Shown: positions 40,249 to 53,199 of the stretch, piece by piece | How the letters are laid out: each line of letters opens with the position of its first letter | How positions within the stretch are numbered: the stretch's first letter is position 1 | Assembly (NCBI GenBank): GCA_907163375.1 | Contig: CAJQUW010012461.1 | Location: 1 to 64,000, forward strand | Reading direction: 5' to 3' | Source of the DNA: Prostheceraeus crozeri | Taxonomy: Eukaryota > Platyhelminthes > Polycladida > Euryleptidae | DNA: 64,000 bases | Made by a program: the position numbers and the translations under genes | Notes under the pieces: generated by a model | What the model was told of the DNA's origin: nothing | Databases searched by the model: none | Seen by the model: the letters and a program-made list of their open reading frames with translations, nothing else

Positions 40249-43200
40249 TCAAGAAATGATGCGTAAATTTCGGACATTTACAACAGTTCCGTCATCTAAT
40301 TTTGCTGTAACAGGAGAAGGTCTCTGAATAACTTGGTGACGACCAACAAAAAAAGGATCAAGAGACGATTTACAAGTAGAAGGATTCCGGACTGCAACGA
40401 AAGTACCGATATGTGGAGCTTTTACAGGCTTTTCATGTGTATGAACTTTCGAATCCGATAAGTCGGAAGGCCAATCTGATGGGACACGAGGAACAAGCAG
40501 ATAGATGAGTTCGAAAGCCGATGGACCATCCAGAAAACTCATTCTATTGACGTCGTAGACTGACTTTTGTAATTCTGTATGCCAGTTTGTGACACAGCGT
40601 AGACGATCCTTCAGAGTTCGATGAATGCGTTCCACTAATGAATTACCCTGAGGGTGATACGAAGTCGTCAAAGACCTTTTGATATTGTATCGCTTCATTA
40701 CATCTTGAAATATTTTACTCAAGAATTGGGCACCTCTGTCAGAATGAACTCGGTTAGGCGGCCCATATCGATAAACCCAATTATTCAAAAACGCAGTGGC
40801 ACACGTATCAGCACGGATATTAGTCAAAGCCACGGCCTCGAGCCAACGTGTAGCATGATCCACCATAGTCAAAAGATATTTGTAGCCACCGTGAGTAGAT
40901 GATAGCGGCCCAACGAGATCAATACTGACAAATTGAAAAGGTTTGACTTCTGGAGCTCTAGGTAGAGAAACCTGAGGAACATTGAACTGTCGATAGGATC
41001 GAGAAGCACATGTAGAGCAGTCTGAAATCAAATTGTTGATTGTATAACGCATACGTGGGAACCAATATCCGGCACCAATAAGGGCATTTCTCGTTTTGTT
41101 GATACTGAAGTGCCCATGATTATGATATTGTAGAACAAGGTCTGAGATCATGTTGGCTGGCACAACCAGATGTCCGTAATATCGCAAACGACCAGCTTCA
41201 TCCTGAGTGTACCCTCTCTTAACGCGATGAGATTGCAATTGATTCAAAATATTCATACAAAATGAGTCATTTTTTTGAAAAGTAGGCCAATCCATGTCAG
41301 ACAGTGAAAATGTCGCAGCTACATAGTTCCCATCACTCACCATATTGGAATCAATTCGACTTAAGGCATCCGCCACGAAGTTGTCACTACCACGTCTGTA
41401 AAAAATATCAAATTCGAATTCTTCCAAATCCATCAACCAACGGGCTTGGCGACCATTTCTAGCTTTCGACTGTCGTACATAAACCAAGGGCTGGTGATCC
41501 GTGTAAACAGTAAATTTCTTGCCATATAGGTAGGGACGAAAATGTTTGATTGACCAAACCAAAGACAAAAACTCTCTGTCAGTTGTTGAATATCGAGTCT
41601 CAGGCGCTGATAACTTCCGACTTGCAAAGGCAACTGGTGGACCATTCTTCTGATATAGAACACTTCCAATTGCTGTATCGCTAGCATCCACATCAAGAAA
41701 GAAATCACAGTTGAAATCTGGTTGCGACAGAGATAACCTCTCACAAAAGGAAGATTTTATGAAGTCAAATGCCACCTGACAGTCTTCAGTCCAAATAAAA
41801 CTCGACTTTGCACAATTTTCTAGATGATTCAATGGTACAGCTTTCGATGCAAATTGATGGATGAAGCGGGAGTAAAAACGGCACATGCCCAAAAATCGCT
41901 TTAAATCCTTTGGTGTTCGAGGAATGGGAAAATCTTTGATAGCTTGTATCTTGCTAGGATTCGGACGGATGTGACTCTCTTCAATAACAAATCCCAAATA
42001 GTCTACAGATTTTCTTCCAAAGTGACATTTGGACGGCTTGAGTTTTATGTTGGCTTTTTGTAGTCTCGCAAACACAGATTCAATCAACTGCAAGTGTTCA
42101 GAGATATCTGAGGATGATGGCACTATCATGTCATCTAAGTATGGTATCAAATTCAAGTCACCGATGAGAGTTGTGAGAAATCGCTGAAATGTTGCAGGTG
42201 CATTACACAAACCAAACGGCATGCACGTGAATTGGTAAAACTTATTTCCTGCTTGAAATGCTGTTTTTGGTTTTGATTGCTCATCCAACGGAACGTTCCA
42301 ATATGCCGCAGCGATGTCGAGGGTCGTAAATAATGAAGACCTCGAAAGTTTATCCAACAAGGCATCAATATGTGGAAGAGGGAAGCGGTCTCTCTTCGTT
42401 ACATCATTCAATTTTCTGAAGTCAATTGCAAAGCGTTTAGTTCCGTCTTTCTTCGATACACGTAGCACAGGGAAAGACCACGGCGAATTACTGTCTTCAA
42501 TGATGCCTGCCTCATACATCTGTTTCACATCATTTACAATTTCAGCTTCCTCCACTGGTGAACGACGGTAAGGCTTGATTGAAATAGGATGAGCGTCCCC
42601 CGTATCGATAGTATGGTATAGTAAATCAGTTCTTCCAAAATCCATCTTGTGACAGGAAAATATATTTCTATAATTCCATAATAAAGTTTCGAGTCTCTTT
42701 CGATCATCATCATTCCAGTCCGGTAACGAAAAACGTTGCAAAAAATCTGTTTTATCTATTGAAGGTATTGCTCCAACAAATTTTATATCATTTACATTAT
42801 TGTGGAATGCCATTTCACAGTCTAATCTATGCAAATTTTCAGTCCCCATGATAATTCCAATTGGTGAGTCAATAACAAAAAAATAACAGCCAATATGTTT
42901 ATTATTCACTAAAATATTCAAATGCACAGTCATACGACTTGAAAACCAATTTCCATCTACCGCCACCCATGAGTCCTCAGCAACGGCGAAACGAGGAAAA
43001 GTCGCTTTGCACTCACGCTCCAGAATTTTCAACGTTTCAAAACCAATGAAACTTGTAGGAGAACCAGAATCCATCAATACATCTTTATTTATACCTTCCA
43101 CCAATAACTTTGTATAAGCAGCAGTAGTAGGTGGGCGTACTGCTGCGGCAATTAGTTTTTTTGGAGCTTGGGACATTTGTTTCTTCTGTGACCTTGTTCC

Positions 43201-43272
43201 TGGCAGTGATAGCAGCGTAATTTCGGGCACTGAGATATAAGATGACCAGTCGCTTTGCAATAGAAACAGCAT
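40249..43272 (-). CDS. Pol polyprotein of the Ty3/gypsy element
   Basis: About 1000 residues with all enzymes in Ty3/gypsy order. Protease: KDVLMDSGSPTSFIG with the D-S-G active site. Reverse transcriptase: KRFAIDFRKLNDVT, FTTLDIAAAYWNVPL, CMPFGLCNAPATFQR and IPYLDDMIV with the YLDD box. RNase H: FFLDVDASDTAIGSVLYQ and TVYTDHQPL. Integrase: an H-H-C-C zinc region (YHNHGHFSINKTRNALIG ... CSTC), then the core with FVSIDLVGPL, NRVHSDRGAQFLS and SYHPQGNSLVERIHR. Its start overlaps the end of gag in another frame, as is usual where the family makes Gag-Pol by programmed frameshifting. It is treated as a whole-looking fossil copy. Confidence 0.95.
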   Translation of the reverse strand: MLFLLQSDWSSYISVPEITLLSLPGTRSQKKQMSQAPKKLIAAAVRPPTTAAYTKLLVEGINKDVLMDSGSPTSFIGFETLKILERECKATFPRFAVAEDSWVAVDGNWFSSRMTVHLNILVNNKHIGCYFFVIDSPIGIIMGTENLHRLDCEMAFHNNVNDIKFVGAIPSIDKTDFLQRFSLPDWNDDDRKRLETLLWNYRNIFSCHKMDFGRTDLLYHTIDTGDAHPISIKPYRRSPVEEAEIVNDVKQMYEAGIIEDSNSPWSFPVLRVSKKDGTKRFAIDFRKLNDVTKRDRFPLPHIDALLDKLSRSSLFTTLDIAAAYWNVPLDEQSKPKTAFQAGNKFYQFTCMPFGLCNAPATFQRFLTTLIGDLNLIPYLDDMIVPSSSDISEHLQLIESVFARLQKANIKLKPSKCHFGRKSVDYLGFVIEESHIRPNPSKIQAIKDFPIPRTPKDLKRFLGMCRFYSRFIHQFASKAVPLNHLENCAKSSFIWTEDCQVAFDFIKSSFCERLSLSQPDFNCDFFLDVDASDTAIGSVLYQKNGPPVAFASRKLSAPETRYSTTDREFLSLVWSIKHFRPYLYGKKFTVYTDHQPLVYVRQSKARNGRQARWLMDLEEFEFDIFYRRGSDNFVADALSRIDSNMVSDGNYVAATFSLSDMDWPTFQKNDSFCMNILNQLQSHRVKRGYTQDEAGRLRYYGHLVVPANMISDLVLQYHNHGHFSINKTRNALIGAGYWFPRMRYTINNLISDCSTCASRSYRQFNVPQVSLPRAPEVKPFQFVSIDLVGPLSSTHGGYKYLLTMVDHATRWLEAVALTNIRADTCATAFLNNWVYRYGPPNRVHSDRGAQFLSKIFQDVMKRYNIKRSLTTSYHPQGNSLVERIHRTLKDRLRCVTNWHTELQKSVYDVNRMSFLDGPSAFELIYLLVPRVPSDWPSDLSDSKVHTHEKPVKAPHIGTFVAVRNPSTCKSSLDPFFVGRHQVIQRPSPVTAKLDDGTVVNVRNLRIIS

Positions 43273-43799
43273 TCCATATTCTTCGTTTGGCTCATTGGTC
43301 TAACAGCTGCTGAGATTGGACTGGGAGAAAAAGGAATCAACTCTAAGAGGGACACTAATGCCTTCGTTGAGATTGTCTTGTCTCTACTCACTTCCAGATA
43401 AGCAATTTGTTTCAAAGAATTTGGCAAGATCTCGAGAAAACGTTGTCGAATAACTGCGTCTGACGCTGAGAAATAATATCCAATTTCCAACAAGTCATAA
43501 TAACATTGCCGCACATTAGATCCACATGTAATATCATAGAATGCCTTTGTAACATCAGCCGGCTTCCGCGATAATCGCCACTCGGATTCAATCACTGCAA
43601 GTAATGACGAAACAGTTGTCCTGCCATCGATTTTTATTTCCCGTAGAAGTGAAATGTCAACACACAAAACTATCATGTTTATGCATGTTTCATCCTTCAA
43701 ATCTGGATCTTTCTTCCGTTCAATATCTAGATAGGCCACCAGTTGCATTTTCCATGTCGAGAAGCAGACAGTCTCAGAAGTCAATTTGGCAGGTTTCAT
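43152..43799 (-). CDS. Gag of the Ty3/gypsy element
   Basis: About 215 residues from the ATG just inside the upstream LTR. The N-terminal two thirds form a helical capsid-like region (LTSETVCFSTWKMQLVAYLD onward, with WRLSRKPADVTKAFYDI). Two zinc knuckles of the C-x2-C-x4-H-x4-C type close the protein: CFYCKATGHLISQC and CYHCQEQGHRRNKC, which bind element RNA. A frame extending upstream to 43826 would start in the LTR and is less likely to be the real start. It overlaps pol by about 120 bases. Confidence 0.9.
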   Translation of the reverse strand: MKPAKLTSETVCFSTWKMQLVAYLDIERKKDPDLKDETCINMIVLCVDISLLREIKIDGRTTVSSLLAVIESEWRLSRKPADVTKAFYDITCGSNVRQCYYDLLEIGYYFSASDAVIRQRFLEILPNSLKQIAYLEVSRDKTISTKALVSLLELIPFSPSPISAAVRPMSQTKNMECCFYCKATGHLISQCPKLRCYHCQEQGHRRNKCPKLQKN

Positions 43800-43813
43800 A
43801 CTTGCGACGCCAG

Positions 43814-43932
43814 TGTTAGAAGTCACCTTTAGTCATCGAATTCTTTTATTCACTGGCTGCCGCCGTCATGCAGCAGGCCATGTAACACAGTTCAACAGCG
43901 GACAATAGAATCTGCACAATGGCACTCTAACA
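43814..43932 (-). repeat. 5' LTR of the Ty3/gypsy element
   Basis: 119 bp, the same sequence as the LTR at 40067-40185. The sequence just internal to it, CTGGCGTCGC, is where a tRNA primer site would be expected; the tRNA was not identified. Confidence 0.95.
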
Positions 43933-43937
43933 GTCTC

Positions 43938-44239
43938 CTTTGAATTGTTCGTGTTGACGGTGCGGATGTGTTTGTAGGCAAACCGGCGCGAATTTCAGCA
44001 GCAGAAATACTTGGATTCGCCACACATGCACGTCGTATGCTTCTGTCAGTAGCAGGTGATGTCACTCGCGGGCGGCCACTTCGAGTGCGAGATTGAAACT
44101 CACCAGTCTCTTGAAATCTTTTTATTGTGTAATTCACACTTTGTTTGGAAATACCCATTTGTCTGGCCACATCAACCTGACTCATGCCAGATTGAAAGAG
44201 AGCGACTATTTGTGCGCGCTTTGTCTCGGCAAGTTCCAT
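43938..44239 (-). pseudogene. Tc1-type transposase, DNA-binding part
   Basis: Reads MELAETKRAQIVALFQSGMS and then QVDVARQMGISKQSVNYTIK, a paired-type helix-turn-helix, followed by the GRP linker SRTRSGRPRVTSP and a second helical domain ending TRTIQRRLLE. The frame then runs into the LTR element. This is the normal N-terminus of a Tc1 transposase, with no stop seen up to the insertion. Confidence 0.9.
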
Positions 44240-47200
44240 TCCTCAGTTGGGTTGTTGCGTAATCGCTGGCAGTGCAAGAAGTGAAGAACGTATTGACAGC
44301 CATTGAAACATAACGGACGCCCGTGAGACGTGTTCATATTCAACAAGGCTGCGCTAGAATGCATGAGATGATCAGGCCACAGAAAGCCGACTTCTAGAGA
44401 GATTAATTGATATAACATGAAAGATTTTTTATGGTTAATTCAAATAATGAAATTATGATATGTTATATTAAAATTTATGTATTTTTACTTCGGTCAAGAG
44501 ACTTTTGGCGGCAGCTGTATGGTAGGAATATTATCTTCCTACTTTCGTTGGACCACTGATTTCCCTCCATTGAGTTCGATGTGCCTGAAATACACGCCTC
44601 ATCAAGTTGAATTGATGGCAGCATTTTCACATATCGGATAGAATAATTCGTGTCATCAGTGGGCGATGACAGCCTTGTCTGTCTTGTAAGTGGTTTCATC
44701 TCAATAGATTTGTGGGACATCTTTTGCTCAGACTTCATGTTCTGTTCAGTTATTCATTCCTCAATTTCTTACTGTCGAAAACTTGTCCTGCATAGTCAAC
44801 ATACTCCCACATCCATATTCGACGATACCCTCTCAGCCATGCCAAATTAATAAATTCCTACAGTATCCCAACAATTCTCTTCAAATATATATTTTCCGAC
44901 TGACTAATCTGACTGATTTTGATGAATGCATATTTTTTCTAACCACATTCATCCATTTATATCATTGTCAGATTTTTTCTTCTTTTCTCCTCCATTGAAA
45001 AGTATAGTATGAAAATCAGTGAACTAACTGATGATATAATGGATTATCAACAATTTCCTGGGATGTCCTTCAGTCGATTTCTTTCTTCTCATGTCTATCT
45101 CATCTAAAGGACAAACGGACTTTACACAATCATTTTTAACAGTTCTGTGTGTCAGTCTCACAGAGAAATCGCCCTGTCTGCGTGTTTAGGTCTAGAGATA
45201 ACTTTTCGCAAGACCGATGGTCACAGCCAGAACTAGTCTCGAGGAGCAAGAAGATTTTTCATTGAGCGGAATGCAAATTCAAGCCTGAATTATGACGAGC
45301 TGGAACATTTACACCGCATTAAACGTAAACGTTTAGTAAATATAGTTCGTGAAGATTCGGACGGTGTAATTAATATCTCCATTTAACGAATTTATCACGA
45401 AGAAAAATTGAGTCAAAGATAGGCACTGATCACTTGATAGGCTTGCCTGCAATCTGGCCGTTGATGTTCGTGTGTTCGCTGATGTGATCTTTATACTTCT
45501 GCAATACGCAGGCTTGACCAACTACGAAGGTCAATGAGAGACGAATATCTATATTAATTTCTATTGCTTGCTACCATTGCATACAATGGCTGGGATAGGA
45601 TTGTGTCTGCCACAGACTAACCCACACGGAAATGAATCTATCTCTGTGGTCAGTCTGCATTTTAAGTACCTATTCATATTCTAAGCGAAAACTGTGAAAT
45701 AGATAATTCGTTATCGAATAATCCGCAGATTTATTGCTACTCAATGATAACGCATACCGAGGTAGGCCTACTACATGCACTAGCACATACAGTGCATAAT
45801 CTCCATATATAAAGTCTGTGATAACGCATGTAAATGTGCTTTACATCAGGAAATTTGAAATTCTGTGCAATTATATAACAAATCAGTTGTAATAATGATA
45901 CACACGTTGCACCTCATCTGTAATTAACAATTTCCTTCTTCCGCATTCAAACTACTAGTAATTACAAAAATTTTATAGGCCCTATATTCAGGCACGACCT
46001 ACGAAATATTTAGAAAGGCTCTTTCTTGTGCAAGCAATTATTTTTGCGATCCCTAGCCAAAAATATTAAGTAAGAAAGAGTTCCTTTTTGGGGTGCTTCA
46101 ACTCTAATCCTGAACACTGGAACAATCAATCTATTATAGAATCTCTAAATTCTAGAAGTCTATAAAAAGCAGTCAAAATGTTTTATATGCATGGTACATG
46201 CTTTGTATTGATTACATTTCCTGTCTACTTTTCGGGGACATTTCGTAGATAGACATGTATGTCTTCAGCTTTGTCATATGAAGGGTGATTCTGATGAATT
46301 CTTATCCTTACTTTTTCAAGTTCAATGTTCAATTTCAGGTTTTCTCTTTAGCCGTCAAAACTAACTTGCATTAATCTCTTGTTGCAAATACGGCTTGCGT
46401 CAAATCAAAGCTGACGTATTTTTAAGCCTTTCAAACAATTTCTGATAACTTTAATCATTCTAATGGGTGGCAAAGTTACGACAGTCTTTGTGAATGTTCC
46501 GTCTTGTTACGTTTTGTGCTCGAATTATGAAGCAGAAAACACGCTTGTACAATATAAGCGAGATAGCTAATAAATATTGCTTGTAGCTGCTTGCTTTCCA
46601 TTGTTGCGAAGTTTGATGTCTTCCAATGTATCGTGTTGAAGATTTGATTGACGTAGTGAGAGCGCGTGAATAGTTCAAAAAATATTTGTCAAAACCGAAA
46701 TGAGGACAACGAAAAATGAAGAAAAATATGATGTTGTACAAAGCTATCAGATTTCATTTCGGACAAAGTTATTTTACAAATTATTTTGCATCGACACGAA
46801 AATCTCATATCCTTATTAACCAGAAAGCAGTGCATGCATTGTCGTTGACAATGATTCTAAGAATACTTTTCTAAGTACACGCAAGGTGTACCCTTTATTC
46901 ATTGTTTTGATGGAATTCTCATTATAGAAAGGTAATAGTTGCGATAATTTATTGCTTTTATCTGTCATTCCCAACACTTATCAAGTTTAGCTACTAGCCT
47001 GTGTATATCAGCATCTATTCGGCGAGTCGCAATTTTGATTGAAAACGCATGAAAGGTCTGTCGACTATTATTTGTGCAGCAAAATATAGTTGCTCACAGG
47101 TAAGTGTTGACAATTATATTCACGGATGCATTTCACATCGATACATCAGGCCCGCTATAACTAGCTTAACTATTAGGTAGTGGAACAAAACAATTTGTAG

Positions 47201-50200
47201 TCATGATAGAATTGCAGCAGTTGATTCCTTGATGAAAACTAAAGTTATCTTAATATAAGCAGTTTTCAAAAAAATCAAAAAAGCAGAAGTGTTTCTATTT
47301 TTCATAATCTAATGTAAAAGTGAGAAATCGATTAGCATGATCAAATGACATTCTCAGCAAATTGAATCGAAATATTTTTTCACAAGGAAACCCTTTGTAG
47401 AGATAAGTCGTGAGCCGAATGCCCCGAAGTCTATTGTTTCACAATTCCGCGTCTTCAGTAAGCACTGAATGATGCACTGCTAGACTATCACAGGGTCATG
47501 TGCGCGTAATCGCGTGCTCCTAATTCTGCCATACAAATATAGGCATGATGGTGCATGTAGACACTGTACACTGTATGTCAAATTAGAGGTTGCCGACTTA
47601 AGAAAGATTGCTTCAAAGTGTGTTCCAGTCTCCTGCAGTTGACACTAACAAACGGGTCTTTGAAATATTGCTCTTGTCACAAACCGCAACTGACAAAAAA
47701 GTGCAGTGTACATCCCATTAATGTGTCGTAAATTTTATTGAGTATTTGTGGGAGTATAGGCGACTATTTAACTCAGTTGAGTACGCGCATAAGGAGATAA
47801 GGTCACGTTTTTGGGGCTCAACATTTGGGGCAAAAGACATTTCTGATTATAATTTTTAAACTGTAAACTGACATTCGGGAAGTAGAACATTGAATTTTCA
47901 GATTTTTGCAATTTTCATGAATAACGCCTGATATCTGCTGAGATAATGGTTTCATTCACTTTTATGCATTGGATTTGCAGGGATATGAAAACATAGGAGA
48001 TTGAAAACTGCAAACATAGTTGTACTAATGTTTGCAACTGTCAGATTTTATATCACATATTTCATAATAATCCACAGTTCCTAAAGCTCCTGTTATTTAT
48101 TGATGGGGTATCTATCCATTCATAATGGTGACTTTCTATCCCTCGAAGATAATCTCTGATGACCTCAATGCGTGTTTGCTCCATTTCCATAATAGTTTAA
48201 TAGAAATCAGAATTTATCAAAGAGTAAGAACTCTTACTGATGTTGATCTGGCATCCCTGGGTGCATTTCAACTTGATAGAATGAATAGATTTCATTCATT
48301 TACAAACCATTTCTTCTGCATCTCCTGAGTATACAGATTTAAAGTTCGACGCCATGAAATTGCTCTTCTGATCGTGTCCTCGGAGATTCTGAACTTATTG
48401 CTATCAATTACTGATGTGCATTTCAAAAGCATTGTGTTGATTTGTCATGACGCAATGAATTTTCAAAAGTGCATTAATTTTTATCTAACACTATCATCTC
48501 ATTGAAGATCATGTTGGTACATGGATAATTATTTCGAATAATAATTATTATTTAGAAGATTTATTGATCATATGACTTTAACGCACTGAAAATCAAAATA
48601 TAAATGAAGTGGGAGCAAAGATCAGTTAAGTGTAATTTTCTATGCATTGATTTGAGAAACATAATTTCCGAATGATTTCTAATGCACTAGGAGCTTGTGA
48701 AACGATTACCATGGCAGCGATTACCCAATTTTTATCAAATTTTTAGTGCATGCTTATATCTTGAGTGACAAGAGAGTGCAGTATTTCTCATAATCGGTAC
48801 CATGGTCGTGGCTCAAAACTAGGACACAGAATATTTGGATTATGACCGTGAATCTAGTAGGTGAATTCTTTGATGAGACGAACTGAATAAAACCCAGTTG
48901 ACCGTTCGATAAATTTTTGCTATTAAGAACTTTGAAAGAGAAGACTACAATTTAATGTGGAAGAGATGGTATACGTATTTTGAGAAGAGAGTGGAAGAAA
49001 TCATCTCAAAATATTTTCTTCTCTTACATGTCATGTTATCTGACGACATTCAAATAATCTGAAATTTTCAGTAACATAGATACCAGCAGAACAAAATATA
49101 CGTTTCTGATATCATGATATTCATGCTATATCAAAAATTTAAATTATGCATAGGAAGTGCATGTCATTCGTTACTTATGGATTATAAATTGAAATATCCA
49201 CCATAGCATAATGAATGCACTATAAGAAAAGAGAACGTAATGTAAATATTCACGAGATGGAGAGCTCAAAAGGAGCACAATTGTTTGATTGACATCGTTT
49301 CGGTAATTTTATTTAATTCATCATGTTTGCTCACATACGTGAAAAGATTAAAACAAATTCATGTGAGTTTTGCAGCATTTCAACTTGTTTAGCCTGTACT
49401 AAGCACTTCGTCTACACACAAAAGGTTGTCCGGTAATATTGAACCACTTTTGACTCTACTGACTTTTGACTCACTTTGACTCCAAAACTCGAGTGTTGCC
49501 ATGAAACTTCGCCATTTGTCATATAGATTTATGTAGTTAATCAAGTACGGGAAGAAAGAGTTTTAACGAAAGGTAGTTCTCGAGAAAGGCTGTCGCAGGT
49601 GTCCCGATCTTCGGAGTCTGTCAGGCGCAAAGGGGTGTAGGGGATGGTTCTCATTCTGCTCGGCAATCAACATAAACTTGAGGGCTTGAGACAACTGTCT
49701 TAAATGTCGCATTTGCGCATATAAAAGCACAACCCTCAAAAGTGTTCTAAAATGTCTTGTGCAATAAGAGGGCGTTTGTAGGGCAATAAATCTCTTAGGG
49801 GGCAATTGGGCAAAAAAAGTTGGGACACACTGATTTACTTAGAAACCTTAACCTGCTCCCATCACTGCTTACATGATAGCTGTGTGTGTATTCTCTATAC
49901 CCGAAATAGAGTGCGAAAAGAGGGCGTGTTTTCAATATTCAGGTATCGCAAAACTTATTTATTTTCCTCAATCCGTTAGTGAAGTCGTTGTTTAATTAAA
50001 CCAAGATAATTGCCCTTGGATCTTCGAAGCATGAAAAGTCACTAGCAACACACAACTTTAACAACGGAGTTGATCTAACCCATGCAGAAGCGAGCAATTT
50101 TACTCTAAAATTGCTAATAAATCAAAATCACTTTGTGAGACAGCCTGGATTATGTTCACTGAAGCTTGAACGAAATCTTGGTATTTTTCATCTAACGACG

Positions 50201-50749
50201 CGACTTTTGACATAAGCGGAATCGACTTACCTTGAACTAAGTCAAAAAACATTCATGATCGAATTTTCTTTGGCTGGTTTTCTCTTTCTTATTCCATACT
50301 TCCATATTTCTTGCGATTATTAGAAATTCTAGAAATATTAGAAAACTCTCGCATTATTGGAGTGCTTCTTCATTTTGTAGCACAGCACCGTACAACTATG
50401 TCAATCTCATGACCAGTACAAATATTGCCAAATTAATGTATTTTCTTGCTTAACAAGGGTTTAGATCTGATTAGTAAGTTTTCTCAAACAAGTCATCAAA
50501 TTGATGACAAGTATTCTGGCAATTTGATCTCTCTTTGTTGCAACATCAGTTCAATTTTATAGCTTATTAAGACAAGCAGAGTTATGATTTGAAAATCTCG
50601 CCTTTGCTGTCATAAACGGTAAATTAAATGTTTAAAAAAAAAATCGGGTTTAATGGACACATTGAGAAGCTGCATGCTTGCTTTTTGGCCGAGCTACATG
50701 TAGGTTGTGATTTCCAAATCAGGACGTGATTTGCTCAGAGGCTATGTTC

Positions 50750-51300
50750 AGTGATCTTTGCCATACACTGCATCAGAAGTATTAAGTACATGAACACGGA
50801 CATTTCAATCAGTTGTCCAACGCAGACAATCTTGCTGTTAATACCAGAAAATCAAAATTTTTGCTTGTTACCCGTGACTCAAATAATTTGACAAAAAACG
50901 CGACTGTTCCCCTGGTTGCATTCATGAAACATGTGGGCATAATATTTAACAATAAGACGTATTGTGACTCTCATGCTGACTATGCATGCGGTGTTCATTC
51001 AGTCATTATTGGAACTAATGACTTCCTTTTATCAGCAGTATCCAATATACGAAACAATTGTAAAATCAGTAATGGATGTCTGTTGCTCTTCATTCGCGGC
51101 ACTAAATGAAAAGCAAGTGAAGATTCATAATCGTGCTCACTATCATGCACACTGAATAGGGCGTTCATGATTGGCCGTGTCGAACAATTCTTCAATAGAC
51201 AAGTAGGCCTACTGATCGCTACAAAACTGTGGGCTGAGGTGTCGAAGGATCAGCTTTGTTCCTGTGTGCCTCCTATACTCCGACATTCGAAAACGTTTTG
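50750..51300 (+). mobile_element. LINE reverse transcriptase scrap
   Basis: Pieces read NLAVNTRKSKFLLVTR (the L-x-x-N-x-x-K-S-K motif after the RT palm), FMKHVGIIFNNKTYCDSH (the L-G-x-x-x-D-x-x thumb) and, in another frame, YETIVKSVMDVCCSSFAALN. Order and spacing fit the end of LINE ORF2. Decayed by frame changes. Confidence 0.65.
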
Positions 51301-53199
51301 TATTTCTCTCTGATTGTGGCATCGATGCGATTTCATTTTTCACAGACATTTTGATACTTCGACTAACTGCTGGTCGTTAGTCGTTTAACCTCGATGCGCA
51401 AGTTGCTTCGAGATTCACTATCGATAGTCTACCAGCGTGAGAGTCACTAATAATGCACTTCAGTGTATAGATCCATTCAAGGGAGGCCTAATGCATTTCA
51501 TTATTCATCAAATTTCCACGTTCCCTGATCTTCCCAATTGTTTCAATCTTTCATCTAGGGATTACTGAATGTGAAAGCTTTCTATAGTTATTGTTGTACG
51601 TCAGAGTAACGATAAAAGATGATTTCCTAATTCCATTGTTGAACATCTCCAAGTAGTCAATCAAACTCTCTTGAAGTTTCCGGTAAAGCCTTTTTCTCTA
51701 AGAACTTTTAATGTATCTTAATTGACTGACCGCATTTTGTATTTACAGATCATGTATTTAAATGTGAAACAGCGTTCAGATGATTCTTCTTTTTTGAAAT
51801 TTCAAAATGCTAAAGATGATAATTAAAGAAATAGAAAAACAAAAAAATCTTTCACTTAAACCTCGAAGCAGAATAACTAGGAAGTGGAATCGCTGATCTA
51901 GGGAATTTTCTGCGCTTTTCATCTCATTATGGATGAGGTAAATAAGCAACATGAACAAATTCAGGTGCTCAATACAAGTAATTTGAGTATTGATTTTTTT
52001 GCCAATTGTGCTCATTTTAAACTAAAGAGTAAGATTAAGACGCCTAGCATTTTTCTGGTTAAGAATGACCATCGTGTGTGCTCTATATATTGTTCTTCTC
52101 AATGTTTCCCAGATTGTATTGGTTTCAGCTGCAGAGTGATTTTTTGGAGCACGTTGAACGCAGTCACTGGGCAAGTAAAGGTACAAAATTAAGCTCCCTG
52201 TGGAAACGAGTTTCAATGTGATAAATGTCATGAATAGGCTCTCACAGACTGCACTAAGAATGATGAGCTCAGTTTTGAATGTCACGTTTGCGATTTATAA
52301 ACAAATTTATAGGAAAGATGATAAGAATCAACATTAATAAATACAATTTGGAGAGGACAAAGAGACTTACAACTAAGTACAGAATAAGATGTCAACATGA
52401 TCAGCTGCATCAGACTAGTTTCCAGTTATAAAACGTATTCGTAATTGACCTCTTTGTTCAAATTTCAAAAGCTTTCATTGTTTTCAGGTCATAGTCTACT
52501 AATTGAGAGCCAGTGGAAGGACTTCATAACTGTTTTCGTTGCGACTACATTAACAGTTCATCCTATGATCAAATATAGTTGACATGGTTTACCAGCTGCA
52601 ACCCACGCATATAGGCGTGGTTGCTGTCCCAATATGTTGTTCATATGTGAAGCATGCATGTACAGTATGTGCATCTTAATGGAAGGCATAAAAGTCGTAA
52701 TTTTGGACATTTTCATTGTTATTTCAAAAGAGACAATAACAATATGTGAATTGCAGTAAAGTATCACCGCATACCATGCTTCTTGACTTACAGCACGATA
52801 AATTGTTTTTCAGGCAAATTTTTCCCGATAGATCACATGTGATTCATGCCACATATCGATTTCTGAATCTGAAATTGTTTCCATAAGCTATAATCATTAA
52901 ATCTTATTAGGCACGAGTTTAATTTTCTGTATTTTGTGAAAACATGCATTTTAAAATGATGCTACTGTCCAACGTTGCAATGAGTTAGCGTGGATACAAT
53001 AATTATTTCGAAAATTTGATCGAATAGTTCAAGGAATTTCATATTTTTTATGCCAACTTCGTGGTGAAGTAAGAATTTTAATTGAAACTGAATAGCTGAT
53101 GTCATGGCAACTTTATTGAAACAAATATTTAAATTTCATGTCCTCAGACTAAAAAATGGCTCCATCACATTATCTGAATCATTTCTGTAAGACTGACGG

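Larger units (their letters stand above)
40067..43932 (-). mobile_element. Ty3/gypsy LTR retrotransposon, looks whole and very young
   Basis: Two 119-bp LTRs (40067-40185 and 43814-43932) appear identical base for base, beginning TGTTAG and ending TAACA. A 5-bp direct repeat, GTCTC, flanks the element (40062-40066 and 43933-43937). Between them lie overlapping gag and pol frames on the minus strand. Identical LTRs and a clean target duplication mean a very recent insertion. It sits inside a Tc1 transposase gene. No break was noticed in the two frames. Such short LTRs are unusual for Ty3/gypsy elements. Confidence 0.95.
39218..44517 (-). mobile_element. Tc1-type DNA transposon, split by an LTR element
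   Basis: Terminal inverted repeats CAGCTGCCGCCAAAAGTCTC (then TTGACCG) occur at 39218 and, inverted, at 44517, flanked by TA on both sides. Without the inserted LTR element (40067-43932 plus one target copy) the transposon is about 1.4 kb, normal for Tc1. One transposase gene on the minus strand is interrupted by the insertion. Confidence 0.95.

Noticed and set aside
45230-45370. Stretch reading ARRFFIERNANSSLNYDELE considered as a LINE tail
   Set aside because: It lacks the recognised RT or tail motifs, and no adjacent LINE sequence was found.
49560-49845. CAGTGTGTCCCAAC-type end considered as a hAT MITE
   Set aside because: Only one end-like sequence was seen and no inverted partner or target duplication could be found.
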